46,196 nt of DNA, from contig JAJPZJ010000100.1 of NCBI GenBank assembly GCA_021204405.1, positions 1-46,196 on the forward strand, given 5' to 3'. The stretch is from Tannerellaceae bacterium. Its GTDB lineage: Bacteria > Bacteroidota > Bacteroidia > Bacteroidales > Tannerellaceae. Within the stretch, counting starts at the first letter, position 1, and each line of letters starts with the position of its first letter. A program made the translations under genes and the position numbers. Shown one piece after another: positions 17,951 through 28,249 of this stretch. The notes under the pieces are model-generated. The model was not told the DNA's origin. It saw nothing but the letters and a program-made list of their open reading frames with translations, and made no database searches.

Positions 17951-18569
17951 ATGGCTAATCCTAGTTCAGAGTTATCTTCAGAAGAATTTATCTTAAAATG
18001 CGCGTTTAGCTTATTTCTATTAGCTAGTAATTACGAAAAAGTAACGATTCGGGATTTTTATAAAGTCTATGGTGTATCAAGTGGAGCTATATACAATTAT
18101 TTTAGAAATAAGAATGAACTCTTGATAAAAATGATAGATGTTTATATATTTAAAGTCCAAAGCACAGAAAATAAATTTAAGCTTCCAGAAACGTTTACAT
18201 TTTTAGATTTTCTAATTTTTATATAGAAGGTGTTAAGAATACTATTGATAAATATGCAGTAGCTTTAGGAACTAATACTGGCTATAAAGGATTTTTTAAT
18301 TTATTATATCAAGCTTCTTTTCGTTATCCTAATTTTGAAGAACAAGTGGAAAAGTTATTTAAGAAAGAAGAATTACTTTGGGAAAATCTTTTGTTAAAAG
18401 CTATAGAAAATAAAGAAATTAAGAATGATATTGATGTAAAAATGACTGTTGCACATTTTAGAAGTATGTTTTTTGGTTTATCCTTTCAACATAGTCTTAC
18501 ATGTGGATTAAATACAGATTTATTAAGAAGTTTATTTTAGCATATTATAACCTTATAAAATATAAATAG
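17951..18569 (+). CDS. TetR-family regulator (two frameshifts)
   Basis: The N-terminal DNA-binding domain is clear: FILKCAFSLFLLASNYEKVT, then IRDFYKVYGVSSGAIYNYF and RNKNELL. The frame changes near 18214-18220 (FLDFLIFI becomes DFLNFYIEGVKNTIDKY with one base added) and again at the T-run near 18534-18538. After that the natural end AYYNLIKYK and a TAG at 18567-18569 appear. The corrected length is about 207 residues, normal for the family. The stop is 5 bases before the ketoacyl synthase ATG, so the two form one operon and this regulator probably controls it. Confidence 0.75.
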
Positions 18570-18574
18570 AGTTT

Positions 18575-19705
18575 ATGTCAGATGTATTTATTAATAGAAT
18601 AAGTTCTTATTTGCCAAATACTGCTTGTAATAACGACGAAATAGAAGAATATTTAGGATTAATAGAAGGTCGTCCTTCAAAAGTCAAAAATATTGTTTTA
18701 AAACAGAATGGTATTAAAAAACGCTATTACGCTCTTACAAAAGGACAGCAAATAACTCATACAAATGCGGAATTAGCTATTGAAGCTATTAAAAAATTAG
18801 ATTTATCTGATCAAGAAGTAAATTTATTAGTTTGTGCTACTGCTTCTCCTGATCATTTAATACCAGCTTTAGCTCAGATAGTTCATGGAAAATTAAAAAA
18901 AATGGCCAGGCTGTGAATTATATTCTCCTGCAGGAGTCTGTTTAACTTCATTGCAAGCCCTCAAAATAGCTTATTTATCTATATGTTCAGGAGATAAACA
19001 AAATGCAGTTTGTACAGCCTCGGAACTCCCTTCTGCTACATTACTTTCTAAACATTATAATTTGAAATATGACTTAACAAAGGATTTGCATAAAGAACCA
19101 TATTTGGCTTTTGAAAAAGATTTTCTAAGATTTATGTTAAGTGATGGGGCAGGAGCGGTTTGGTTAGAAAATAAGATTTCAGAATTAGGTGTAAGCTTAA
19201 AAATAGAGTGGATAGAAATTAATTCGTATGCTGATAAACTTCCTACCTGTATGTATATGGGAGCTGAATTACTCGAAAATGGCGAATTAAAAGGTTGGAA
19301 AGAATATACAGGGGAAGAAATTATCAAAAAACATATTTTCACTGTAAAACAAGATGTACGTACTCTAAGTATTCAGGGAATGCCTGTATGTGTTGAACAT
19401 ATAGCTAGTAGTATATATAAGCATAAATTAAATGTGGAGGAAATAGATTATTTTCTTCCTCACCTTTCTTCTATGTTCTTTTATAATAAATTGAATAATG
19501 CGTTACAAAAATAGGGGTTAATATTCCTACATCTAAATGGTATATAAATTGCCAGATGTTGGTAATATCGCTTCTGCTTCTATTTTTGTAGCTTTAGATG
19601 AATTAGTTAAATCTGGAAGATTAAAAAAAAGGAAATAAAATTTATCTCATGGTGCCTGAAAGTGGACGGTTTACATTTGGATCTTGTTTGTTAACTGTGC
19701 AATAA
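18575..19705 (+). CDS. DarB-like beta-ketoacyl-ACP synthase III (several frameshifts)
   Basis: The start MSDVFINRISSYLPNTACNN and the YLGLIEGRPSKVKNIVLKQN and GIKKRYYAL blocks match FabH-like condensing enzymes of dialkylresorcinol/flexirubin clusters (DarB type). All three thiolase-fold catalytic residues can be found once frames are joined: Cys in SPAGVCLTS, His in FLPHLSS and Asn in LPDVGNIASAS. The C-terminal strand reads YLMVPESGRFTFG. Breaks occur at the A8 run 18895-18902, near 19507, near 19552 and in the A-run near 19625. This is the densest damage in the window, so real decay is possible. No DarA-type partner or carrier protein follows, so it is an orphan. Confidence 0.72.
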
Positions 19706-19766
19706 AATTTTCCATAAATGGGATGAATTACTATTAAAATTTATTGAATAGAGAAAAGTGGATCAC

Positions 19767-19800
19767 CGTTAAAAGTTGAGAGGGTATTTGTGTAGCATAC
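19767..19800. repeat. Dispersed intergenic motif, copy 1
   Basis: CGTTAAAAGTTGAG, then 12 bases, then TAGCATAC. The same two blocks, 7 bases apart, occur at 42285-42313. Both copies lie in gene-free DNA at the edge of an operon. Confidence 0.6.
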
Positions 19801-19831
19801 TTACAGCATGCACGGTGGGTATTCATTTGAA

Positions 19832-19895
19832 CCCAGGGTGGCCGTTCGCTGTGCTCACTCTACCCTGGGCTATTGCTTTGCACCCCTTCAGGGTG
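19832..19895. repeat. Palindromic intergenic element (CCCAGGGT family)
   Basis: CCCAGGGT (19832-19839) pairs with ACCCTGGG (19862-19869). It is followed by CACCC/GGGTG (19881-19895). This composition, two GC-rich dyads in an otherwise plain spacer, is known from repeated intergenic elements in many Bacteroidetes. No gene is visible in 19706-20045. Confidence 0.6.
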
Positions 19896-19954
19896 CTTTC
19901 AACCCTTTTCTTAGTTTGCAGTAGATTTTTCAGGGTATCTTCAGGGTGATCAAA

Positions 19955-19982
19955 TCTTCGGCGAAAAGATTTTCGCCGAAGA
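19955..19982. terminator. 12-bp stem-loop between convergent genes
   Basis: TCTTCGGCGAAA (19955-19966) pairs perfectly with TTTCGCCGAAGA (19971-19982) around a 4-nt loop. It lies between the ketoacyl synthase and the convergent glycosidase gene, so it may terminate both, although a T tract is missing. Confidence 0.55.
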
Positions 19983-20045
19983 GATTAGGGATCAAATGAT
20001 GCGTCCACATGCAATTATATACACTCATATGTAATTTCTCTACTT

Positions 20046-22754
20046 TTAATAATGAAATCCGGTTATAATTTTACTACTTTCAGATAATCCAGATATGCCT
20101 CGTTGCGGTCTTTTTCCATGTGACATATTGAAATCGTAGCCTTTATTCTCAGGGTCATACTGGAGTGAAAGGATATGTTTTCCTGCTTTCATGTTTCTTA
20201 TAATCAAATGGTTGGAGTTCGTCCAGTTGCTCCAGTTGCCGGAGGATTCCAGGATAAAGGTACCTGCATCTTTCCCATCTACGAAGACGGAACGGATGTA
20301 ACAATAAACATCATGTAGGGCTACTCCATTGGAGCCAGTTAGTGTGAAAGCATAGTCGCCGTCTTCCGGTAATTCTACGGTAAATTCAATATCGGCCGGT
20401 TTATTGGCTGTGTCGGTAACGTAGCCTCTGCTGGAATAGCCGGAGGCATCGTTGGCCATACTTCCTTTATAACGGGCATCTTCCGCTTCATAGATCTCTT
20501 TCCAGGAGGTATGAACCACCGGATTGGACAGATCGGATTCAAATCCTTTTTCATTAATGTCATAGATCGTATAATATCCGTTTGGCTCGTTAGCCAGGTC
20601 ATAAGGGGTAGAGATCTCTTTGTCGCCGTTATAACTAAACATCCGGTAGGTTAATCCCGGTACGGGATCCCATGTGATAATCGTATTTTGACTCCGGTAC
20701 AGGATAGGTTCCACCGTCGACCAGCATTTGCGTGGACCTGCTTCTACCAGATTGATTTTGTCGGCGGCGCCCGAATCTCCGGTCATCTCTATTTCGATGG
20801 TAAATTTACCTTTGGAGTCGGCCGGGAAAATATAGGAAGCTGCCTGGGGTTCGTTATTAACAAGGATGGATTTCACTTTATTCCCTGTTCCTTTTACGGT
20901 AATGTCGAGGGTTGCATTCCGGTAGTTAAAATTTTTTAGGTATAGGTTACCATGTACCAGCTCCTGAGGTACTACCGGAGAGAAGGCGATCCCTGATTCT
21001 GTCAGTTCCATACCGAACAACATCCGGTATACTATACTGATATAGGAGGCAACAGACCAAAGCTGGCGGTCTGAATTCAGCGCTGTGTTCCGGTCATACC
21101 CGGTGTCATGGGTCATATTTTCCTTATGGGTAAGGAACATCGCTCCCTGCCGGATGCCTGACTTCATGATGTGCCCGGCTGCTTTCAGGTTGCCGCTCCG
21201 TTTGGCTGCATACATATAAGGCGTCTGCCATACCGCCCATACACTTTTATTATGATAGGAAAAATCATCCGGTATGGTCGGATATAAAACGGCTGCTCCG
21301 TACGGATAAAGCGGATAGTTTTCGATAATGCTTTTTATTTGCTCCGGTGAAGCGGCTCCAAGCATGGCACATAAACCGTTAGACATAATGCCCACCCGCT
21401 GCGTGGAACGGTAGTTCATAAATTGCGGATAGAGATAGGCTGTGTAAAGTCCCTGTTTTTTATCCCAGAAATGATTGTTTAATCCCTGTTTGATCTTTTG
21501 ATTATAGGTTTTCCACAGGGTAATCTCTTCCTGGTTTTTTCCTAATATCGTTCCGCTTCGCAACAGGAATTCATACATAAACATATGTAATGCATTGGTT
21601 CCGCTGGAGAAGGATTCACCTATGTTTTCATTCGAGAACCAGTTAGGGTAGGTATGGGTGCGCCAGTCCATCGAACAGGTTTCTCCCTTAAATAGGTTGA
21701 CATTCGGGTCGAAAGCGACATGTATATCTTTTTCAGCCGTATAACTGAGCCCTTCATAAGCCTCTTCCAGCCAGTCTTTATCGCCGGTAGATAGATAATA
21801 TTCCCAGGCTGCCAGTGCCCATACTACCCGGTCGGTCGAAATGGGCCAGGAGCCACCGGTTCCGGTATCCTGTAAAGCCTCTTTCGGGTTGTTCAGGGTC
21901 TGTTTTTGCAGGGTGCGTTTGGAGATATCGGGATGGATCCAGGAGAAGGCGAAGTAGATACTATAAACGACATCCCTTGTCCAGGTGTCCGGCCAGAGTT
22001 TACCGGTCATAAAAGTAGAGTCTGGCCGCAGGTTGAGTTGCATCTCTTCCAGTGCCATATTATACAGTGCCACGATCATATTGTTATTATCTGCTGTAAA
22101 TACCGGGAAAGCTGAAATATCTTCTTTTAATTTCCAGCGTTCGTTTGCTTGGTGATAATTCGTTACCACCTCTGTCGGGCTGATCGCTTTTGAACTTCTC
22201 ATTCCCAGGAAAGAGGCTTCTACTACACTGTCTGCCATAATTTCAAAAGGTAAAACCGAACCTTTTTCCCTTACAATATTCCAGTGACCGGGAAAATTCC
22301 CTTTCCGGCCCATCGTAGCAATGTACAGACCCGTTTCGGAAAGCGATAGAAATTTGTCTTCTCCGGTGGATTCATTCGAAAGGGTATACCAACCACAATC
22401 GGTCATATCCCGGTGGGTAAACCCTTTGTAAGTCCAGTTTAATTTCTCCGGCGCAATTCCGTCTGCTTTTGCAGCTATCACCCGGTTATTTGCATCCGGT
22501 TGCAGGTAGTTTCCTGATTTTTTGTTGCGGATCCGTACGCTTTCGGTACCGGTTGCTTCCACGATCCATAATCCGGCACCGGCTATAGGTTCTTTACTCA
22601 TTTTCAGGGTGCCGTTCTCTTCATAGATATATTCGCCGGTCAGCCGGTTTTGGAAACTCCACTCTGAGAAGACTTTTTCTTTCGAAGAGTTGGATGAACA
22701 AGCCGAACAAAGGCAAATTATCAGTCCGAGGCAATAATATATTGTTTTCTTCAT
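20046..22754 (-). CDS. Lipoprotein six-hairpin glycosidase with N-terminal lectin-like and C-terminal CBM-like domains
   Basis: The 902-residue protein begins with a lipoprotein signal (GLIICLCSACSS). Residues about 30-160 look like a ricin-type beta-trefoil (LTGEYIYEENGTLKMSKEP, then GLWIVEATGTESVRIRNKKS). The (alpha/alpha)6 catalytic domain spans about 190-640, with LWPDTWTRDVVYSIYFAFSW, MDWRTHTYPNWF and NKSVWAVWQTPYMYAAK. These resemble the trehalase/MGH1-like six-hairpin enzymes; the general acid is probably Asp in WTRD or MDWR. A beta-sandwich tail with YEAEDARYKGS looks like CBM6/CBM35. It is the last gene of the operon, 11 bp after the transporter. It probably acts at the cell surface or in the periplasm to release the sugar that the transporter imports. 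Confidence 0.82.
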   Translation of the reverse strand: MKKTIYYCLGLIICLCSACSSNSSKEKVFSEWSFQNRLTGEYIYEENGTLKMSKEPIAGAGLWIVEATGTESVRIRNKKSGNYLQPDANNRVIAAKADGIAPEKLNWTYKGFTHRDMTDCGWYTLSNESTGEDKFLSLSETGLYIATMGRKGNFPGHWNIVREKGSVLPFEIMADSVVEASFLGMRSSKAISPTEVVTNYHQANERWKLKEDISAFPVFTADNNNMIVALYNMALEEMQLNLRPDSTFMTGKLWPDTWTRDVVYSIYFAFSWIHPDISKRTLQKQTLNNPKEALQDTGTGGSWPISTDRVVWALAAWEYYLSTGDKDWLEEAYEGLSYTAEKDIHVAFDPNVNLFKGETCSMDWRTHTYPNWFSNENIGESFSSGTNALHMFMYEFLLRSGTILGKNQEEITLWKTYNQKIKQGLNNHFWDKKQGLYTAYLYPQFMNYRSTQRVGIMSNGLCAMLGAASPEQIKSIIENYPLYPYGAAVLYPTIPDDFSYHNKSVWAVWQTPYMYAAKRSGNLKAAGHIMKSGIRQGAMFLTHKENMTHDTGYDRNTALNSDRQLWSVASYISIVYRMLFGMELTESGIAFSPVVPQELVHGNLYLKNFNYRNATLDITVKGTGNKVKSILVNNEPQAASYIFPADSKGKFTIEIEMTGDSGAADKINLVEAGPRKCWSTVEPILYRSQNTIITWDPVPGLTYRMFSYNGDKEISTPYDLANEPNGYYTIYDINEKGFESDLSNPVVHTSWKEIYEAEDARYKGSMANDASGYSSRGYVTDTANKPADIEFTVELPEDGDYAFTLTGSNGVALHDVYCYIRSVFVDGKDAGTFILESSGNWSNWTNSNHLIIRNMKAGKHILSLQYDPENKGYDFNMSHGKRPQRGISGLSESSKIITGFHY

Positions 22755-22765
22755 GATATATCAGG

Positions 22766-24117
22766 TTATTTTTCAGGATTATTGATAAGTTCGTTTTCCA
22801 GTTCTTCCAGTGTTTTTCCTTTGGTTTCCGGAATCCGGAATTGTACAAAGATAAAGGCAAGTATACTGAAAAAGCAAAAGATCGCAAAGAACCAACTCAT
22901 ACCTAATACACCTTGCATGACCGGGGTAAACTGGATGGTCAGGAAGGTACACAGCCAACTGACTGCAGTGGAGAAGGACATGGCTGTTCCTTTGATATGG
23001 TTCGGATAGATTTCAGAGATGATCACCCACATGACCGGTGCAAAGGAGGCTGCAAAGAATGATATGTACAGTAATAAAGCAATCAATACCATCATTCCGT
23101 TTTGTACAGGTTGTGTAAAGGCATACGTCAGATATCCCAGCGAGATCGTCATGCCGACTGCTCCCCAGAGAAGCAGTGTTTTTCTTCCTTTAGTATCCAC
23201 TAGCCGTAAGGCCAGGATTGTCATAATAAAATTGATAAAACCAACCAGCATGGACTGAAACATGGAATCTTCTTTGATGGCTCCGGCTGCCTGGAAAATC
23301 TCCGGGGCATAGATCAATACGGCATTTACGCCTGTGATCTGTTGGAAAACAGCCAGCAGAGTGCCGATCAGAACAATCTTGCCGGTATTTCCCTGGAAAA
23401 TCTCTTTTATCGCTACTTTTCCTTTGCTTCTGTCTGCCGACAGTGCACTTTCCATGGCCGGGAGCACTTCCTGCGTGAATACTTCTCCTCCAATCTTATT
23501 CAATACCTCCCTTGCTTCTTCTTTCCGGCCTTTTCCAAGCAGCCAGCGGGGACTTTCCGGAAATGAAGTAAGTAGGAGTAATAGATAAATGACTCCGAAC
23601 AGTGCCGGAACGGCCAGTATATATCTCCAGCTTTCTTCTCCCAGCCCGATCAGGAAATAGTCAAAAATATACGCCAACAGGATATCAATGGTGATTGTAA
23701 ACTGATTAAAAGAAACCAGGGTTCCCCGTTTGTTGGCAGGAGCTACTTCCGAGATATACATCGGGCCTGCTACGGAGGTAGCTCCTGCTGCCAGCCCCGA
23801 TGTAAAACGGAATATATTCAGTAACACAACTGACGGAGCCAATGCACATCCGAGTGCCGAATAATATATAGGGCAGCGGTCGTGACCATTACTTTTTTCC
23901 GGCCGTATCTATCCGTAAAGTCTCCGGTAAACAGGGCTCCGGTCAGGCAGCCGATGGTCAGTAAGGCGGCCACAAAACCGAGTCTGCCGTCAGTGAGGTT
24001 AAATTCACCCCGTATCATATCGTTTGCACCCGATATCCCGGCCATATTCAGCCCGAACATCAGCCCACCGTTGATAGCTACGAAGGTGATCCAATAAATA
24101 TATTTTTTATTTTGCAT
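22766..24117 (-). CDS. MFS sugar porter (one frameshift)
   Basis: This inner-membrane symporter of about 450 residues belongs to the major facilitator sugar-porter family (XylE/AraE/GLUT type). Signatures present: DFTDRYGRKKVMV between helices 2 and 3, FPESPRWLL after helix 6, FQQITGVNAVLIYAPEIF in helix 7, and PETKGKTLEELE at the C-terminus. The frame changes at 23859-23862 (ALYII continues as SALGCALAPSVVLL with one T added). It sits between the isomerases and the last glycosidase, so it should carry the released monosaccharide or a small glycoside into the cytoplasm for the ROK kinase. Confidence 0.92.
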
Positions 24118-24139
24118 GGTACTATTTTTAAGTAGTTAA

Positions 24140-24934
24140 CTAAGGTTCGAATCTTTCCCATATCTCCTCTTTTAACTGAGGACGGGGAACATAGAGGAAT
24201 GTGTCAGGATTCTCTTCAAATGTCCGGTAGATGGATTTTCCTTTTTGGATACCCAGTTCTGTATAATCTGACGGAGACTTGCGGATTAACTCAGAAGAAT
24301 GATAGCTGGGGTTGGGAATCCATTCGATTTCGTTTGTATCATTGAAAACCGAAAACCAGGCGATCCCGTTATGTGCTCTTACTTTGTCATACCAGAATCC
24401 GTAATCGCGGTCACACCAGGCTCCGAAGGTCAGGGGGGGGATTTCAGGATTGGCACTGATCGTAGCATGTACCCAATAGGGAGGCACGATTACTACCTCT
24501 CCCGGTTTGGCATGTACCGCATAGCATCTGCCCGGTTGATCTTCTGCCTGTTCCTGCATATAGATAATGGCTTCACCGGACCAGATCTCATATACTTCCG
24601 GGGTAGACCAGCCGCTATACGCGGATACTTTATGGATATGCCCCTGGCTCCGGACCGGTTCTTTTCCCAGTTTTCCTGCCGCATAAGTAACTACTCCATA
24701 TAACAGGTGCATTTCATTCAGCAGGTCCCGGTGTTTGTTTTTACCGACGTCCATGGCTATGCTATAAACAATTCCGGGGCCGGCGCAGGAGGATTCCATC
24801 AGGCTGTTACGTATATCTTCCAGCCGGCGGTTTTCGACCGGCGGACCGAAGACATCTCTCCCATATTGAAAACCCATGGGGTCTGTGGTTGGTAAGATTT
24901 CCAGACCTGGGTCAAATAAAAACTTTTCAGGCAT
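24140..24934 (-). CDS. Cupin-type glucose-6-phosphate isomerase family protein (second copy)
   Basis: The protein of about 264 residues matches the archaeal-type cupin phosphoglucose isomerase (PF06560-like). It has RSQGHIHK and PEVYEIWSGEAIIYMQ (metal-binding His, His and Glu) and VPPYWVHATI (fourth ligand His). Such enzymes interconvert aldose and ketose 6-phosphates. The start at 24934 is chosen because ATG overlaps the TGA stop of the preceding isomerase (ATGCCTGA), a typical translational coupling; the upstream ATG at 24964 is less likely. It is longer than the classic cupin enzyme and differs from the copy at 27681, so the two probably act on different sugar phosphates. Confidence 0.8.
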   Translation of the reverse strand: MPEKFLFDPGLEILPTTDPMGFQYGRDVFGPPVENRRLEDIRNSLMESSCAGPGIVYSIAMDVGKNKHRDLLNEMHLLYGVVTYAAGKLGKEPVRSQGHIHKVSAYSGWSTPEVYEIWSGEAIIYMQEQAEDQPGRCYAVHAKPGEVVIVPPYWVHATISANPEIPPLTFGAWCDRDYGFWYDKVRAHNGIAWFSVFNDTNEIEWIPNPSYHSSELIRKSPSDYTELGIQKGKSIYRTFEENPDTFLYVPRPQLKEEIWERFEP

Positions 24935-26696
24935 GATTTTTAACATAAGCTTTAACGGTTCCACATTTTTGCCCTTCGGATTCCCCGTAAGGACGGATCG
25001 TATATTTTTCTACGGCACCGGGAACAATAAAGGTTTCCGCATAATGTACCACAAAAGGTTCGAATTGATGCGTAGGGCTTTCTACAATTGCCTCCTGGCC
25101 CTCTACCAGATTCAATACATTGACACATCCGTGGTTTTGTGTACTATCGGTTGGGTAAACCAATGACGGCGGGTTTCGATAAATTCCCATTCATGCAGTC
25201 CGGTCGATTCTTCTACCCATCCGTCTCCTGCTGTTACCTGTCTGGTGCGGTTGATCAGTTCTTTTTTTTACCCATTCTTCCGTGCGGTACCATTGAATTA
25301 CATTTTTGCCGTGGGCAATGTTTATCGGCCGGGGCCTTCCGTCTAGGCCCAGACGCCCCCAGTCCCAAAGTTTGAACGTAAATATAAATGGGGTAGCACT
25401 GATTTCCAGTACCATGGAGTTTTTACCCGAACAATGGATCGTGCCGGCCGGGATCAGTATATGGTCATGCTTTTTGACCGGATAACATCCTACATATTTT
25501 CCTGCATCAAACCGGCCGGTTGTTTGGGCCTCTTCCAGGTCATGGATCATGGCTTCGGGTTCCACTCCATCTTTCAGGCCGAGATAAACGACTGCATCTT
25601 CTTCCGCATCCAGCATATAGTAGCTTTCATCCTGGGTATAGCTCATACCGAATTTATCCCGGATGTAACTGGTTAACGGATGTACCTGAAGGCTGAGATT
25701 GCCTCCTTCCATCGTATCCAGGAAATCAAAGCGGATCGGGAATTCATCTCCGAACGGTCATATACCGGTTCTCCCAACAGTTTCCGGGGTTGTGCGAACA
25801 CCAGATCTATAGAGGGAATTTCAAACTTAATATCTCCTATTCCTAATAGCAGGCTATTTTCTTCCGGCACGCAATCAAAGCACCAGGCAAAGTTCGGAGT
25901 TCCCCGGTCCAGGTCACACACCTCTTTCATCCATTGTCCACCCCAGGGTCCCGGGTCAAAGAAGGGAGCCACACGGAAGGGGCGGGTAACCGCTTCCTGC
26001 AATCCGGCAGCCAGTGTCTTGCCGGTGATCATTTTAGGACTGTCCGGTGTATTGGTATCCAATACATAGTCCCATTTATCCATAAGGGTTTTCTTAAAGC
26101 GGTCGCATATCCGCCACTCTACAAAGAAAGCCCTTTTGTATTGCAGGGAGGGACGTTCGCCTTTATTATTTACTCCTACATTACTGGCTAATCCTTTCCG
26201 GAAACGCATCTGGATTTCCCACCGCGCCATATCCGCATAGACCAGCAAATCGGGTTCGGGTAGGATATAGGCGGCTCCGGTACCGTATACAATAACCAAT
26301 TCTTTGTCTGTTGCTGCTATTTCATTTTGTACGGCTTCCACTTCTGCCGGATCGAAATAGCAGTCTATAGTGTAACGGGTCATATAACCGAAGATTTCGT
26401 CCTCTGTTATATCCTCTTTTAGTTTTTCGTTGATCTCTTTTTCGGTCAGCATAGCTGCTGAAGAGGGAATAAAGAATGCTGTTGGAAAAGCTTTGCGGAA
26501 AGCCTTTTCGACCTCTTCATCCAGCATGCCCTGGTAACATTCTACCACCAGTGTTTTTTATTTTCCGGATACCTGCCAGTTGATTGCTGATTTCTTTCCG
26601 GATGTTATCCCACCCGGTCCACACGGTATGCTTTCCCGGCACCGGTACGACCGGATATTTATCATAATTAGATGATCTGTCTATATATTGTTTCAT
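24927..26696 (-). CDS. Class I mannose-6-phosphate isomerase with N-terminal extension (four frameshifts)
   Basis: The joined gene encodes about 590 residues. The first 270 (MKQYIDRSSNYDKYP, VECYQGMLDEEVEKAF, FIPSSAAMLTEKEI, VIVYGTGAAYILPEPDLLVY) are an extension with a nucleotide-kinase flavour. The rest is a type I phosphomannose isomerase with zinc ligands in LSLQVHPL, in the QDESYYML block and in IPAGTIHCSG. Class I enzymes are usually 300-450 residues, so the extension is notable. Breaks: T6 at 26554-26559 (one extra base), 25751-25757 (one missing), T8 at 25262-25269 (one extra) and near 25155 (one missing). The start ATG at 26696 is 15 bp after the kinase gene. Confidence 0.83.
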
Positions 26697-26711
26697 AGGA
26701 TTGATTTATTT

Positions 26712-27673
26712 TTATACTATTTGTTTATTAATCCGGGAGGTTTTCCCTTCATATTCCAGTCCGCCATATAACGCTGTGTTATCTCCTAACCGAGAAGGTA
26801 CGATCTTTACTTTACCGGACGGGCACCAGGCCAGTTTATCCACTCGTTTTTTCAGGTAAGGAATGATGGTATCGCTGCTTTTCATAATGCCTCCGCCCAG
26901 GATTACGATCTCCGGGTCGTAGGCATGGATGTAGGTAATAATTGCGGCTGCCCAGACATTCATACATTTATTTCGTACGGTAAGGGCATCTGTATCTCCG
27001 CTGCTGCCAGGGTAAATATCTCTTTAAAATCATACTTATCTGCCCGGATACGGAAATTTTCTGAGAGGGTTGCATCTTCCCAGATGATTTCCGGCAGGAA
27101 ATAGGAAGAAGAGAGCGCTTCCACACAACCGTTGTTTCCACAGGAGCATCTTCTGGATTTATAATCCACAACAAAGTGCCCTCTCAAGGAGCCTGCCTGG
27201 AAATGTTCTCCATAAAGTACTTTTCCATCAATAATGACTCCTGTACCGATTCCCGTACCGATTGTCATCATCACTACGTTGTTGTAGCCCCGGCCGGCTC
27301 CGTATTTCCATTCGCCCAGGACTGCCATCCGGGCGTCATTATCCAGATAGAGGGGAACTCCTCAGCGGTTTTCTACCCAGCCCGGCAGGTCGATCTCCTG
27401 TGCATCATCATATTTTTCATTGGCGGAGATGACGGTGCGGCTTACCGGGTTGACGATTCCCGGGAACGCAAGGCCGATGCTGCCCAGTTCCCGGGTGTCT
27501 ACGTCACTTTCAATTAATAATTGCTCAATGGCCTCTTCGATAAAGGGGAGATTGATCCGCAACCCTTTCCGTGAAACGGTAGGCAGGGTTTTGAACCCAA
27601 TCATTTCTCCCTCCCTCATCAGGCCGACTTTAATGATCGTGCCTCCAAGATCTATACCTATATTATATCGCAT
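26712..27673 (-). CDS. ROK-family sugar kinase (in-frame TGA and one frameshift)
   Basis: The protein of about 320 residues starts with the phosphate-binding motif GIDLGGTIIKVGL. It also has the ROK signature GTGIGTGVIIDGKVLYGEHF and the zinc-binding CSCGNNGCVE. The C-terminal helix reads DPEIVILGGGIM. ROK kinases phosphorylate hexoses such as glucose, fructose, allose or N-acetylmannosamine at O6 with ATP. A TGA at 27362-27364 interrupts VENR/GVPLYLDNDARMA without changing frame; a TGG there would restore it. Near 26990-27005 one base is missing (AAE..., then DALTVRNKCMNVW). It is preceded by one isomerase and followed by two, so it should supply their sugar 6-phosphate. Confidence 0.86.
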
Positions 27674-27680
27674 TTTTATT

Positions 27681-28238
27681 TCAGATTAGGTTCGGAACTC
27701 CGTTAACTTCTACCAGACGGCGTACAAAGCCGTTGACAGCGATCTCTTCATAATTATGTCCGGCGTCTGAAGGCCAGCAGGCAGCAAACGATAAAAGCCG
27801 GCTTCCTGTATTGGCTACCCGGTGGGCAACTCCGCCCGGAATGTAATGAAGGCTACCCGGAAACATTTTTTCTCCTCATACTTTCCGGTTGCTATCCATA
27901 CAGATCAGCATTCCCTCTCCGGTAAGCCCCCAGTAATATTCAGCCCGGTCGATATTGGCATGGTAATGCCCTTTGGTCATCATATACTCGTTCCCGATCT
28001 TCCCGGGATATAAGGAGGTGATCCCGAAATAGAGTCCTCCCGGGATTCCTTCTGCTACGGTCATATGACTACTTACTTCGTACGCTACCTGTTCCGGATC
28101 TGAAGCCTGAAAAGCTGCTTCATCCTGGAAAATGCCTTTCAGATCTTTTATGCTGCGGGTGATCTTTTCTACCCTGTTTCCTACCAGACTGTTTCCTGTA
28201 AAGAATAGTTGAGGTAGTATTAAATCATCTTTATTCAT
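27681..28238 (-). CDS. Cupin-type glucose-6-phosphate isomerase (first copy, in-frame TGA)
   Basis: The 185-residue protein is of the classic cupin phosphoglucose isomerase size. Metal-binding residues are in MTKGHYHANIDRAEYYWGLT, and HYIPGGVAHRVANTG holds the last His. Fructose 6-phosphate and glucose 6-phosphate are the usual pair. A TGA at 27876-27878 splits SNRKV and GEKMFPGS in the same frame; TGG (Trp) would fit. The proper stop, TGA at 27681-27683, lies 7 bases before the kinase ATG. The gene begins 11 bp after the glycosidase stop. Confidence 0.82.
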
Positions 28239-28249
28239 TTTTCTGCTTT

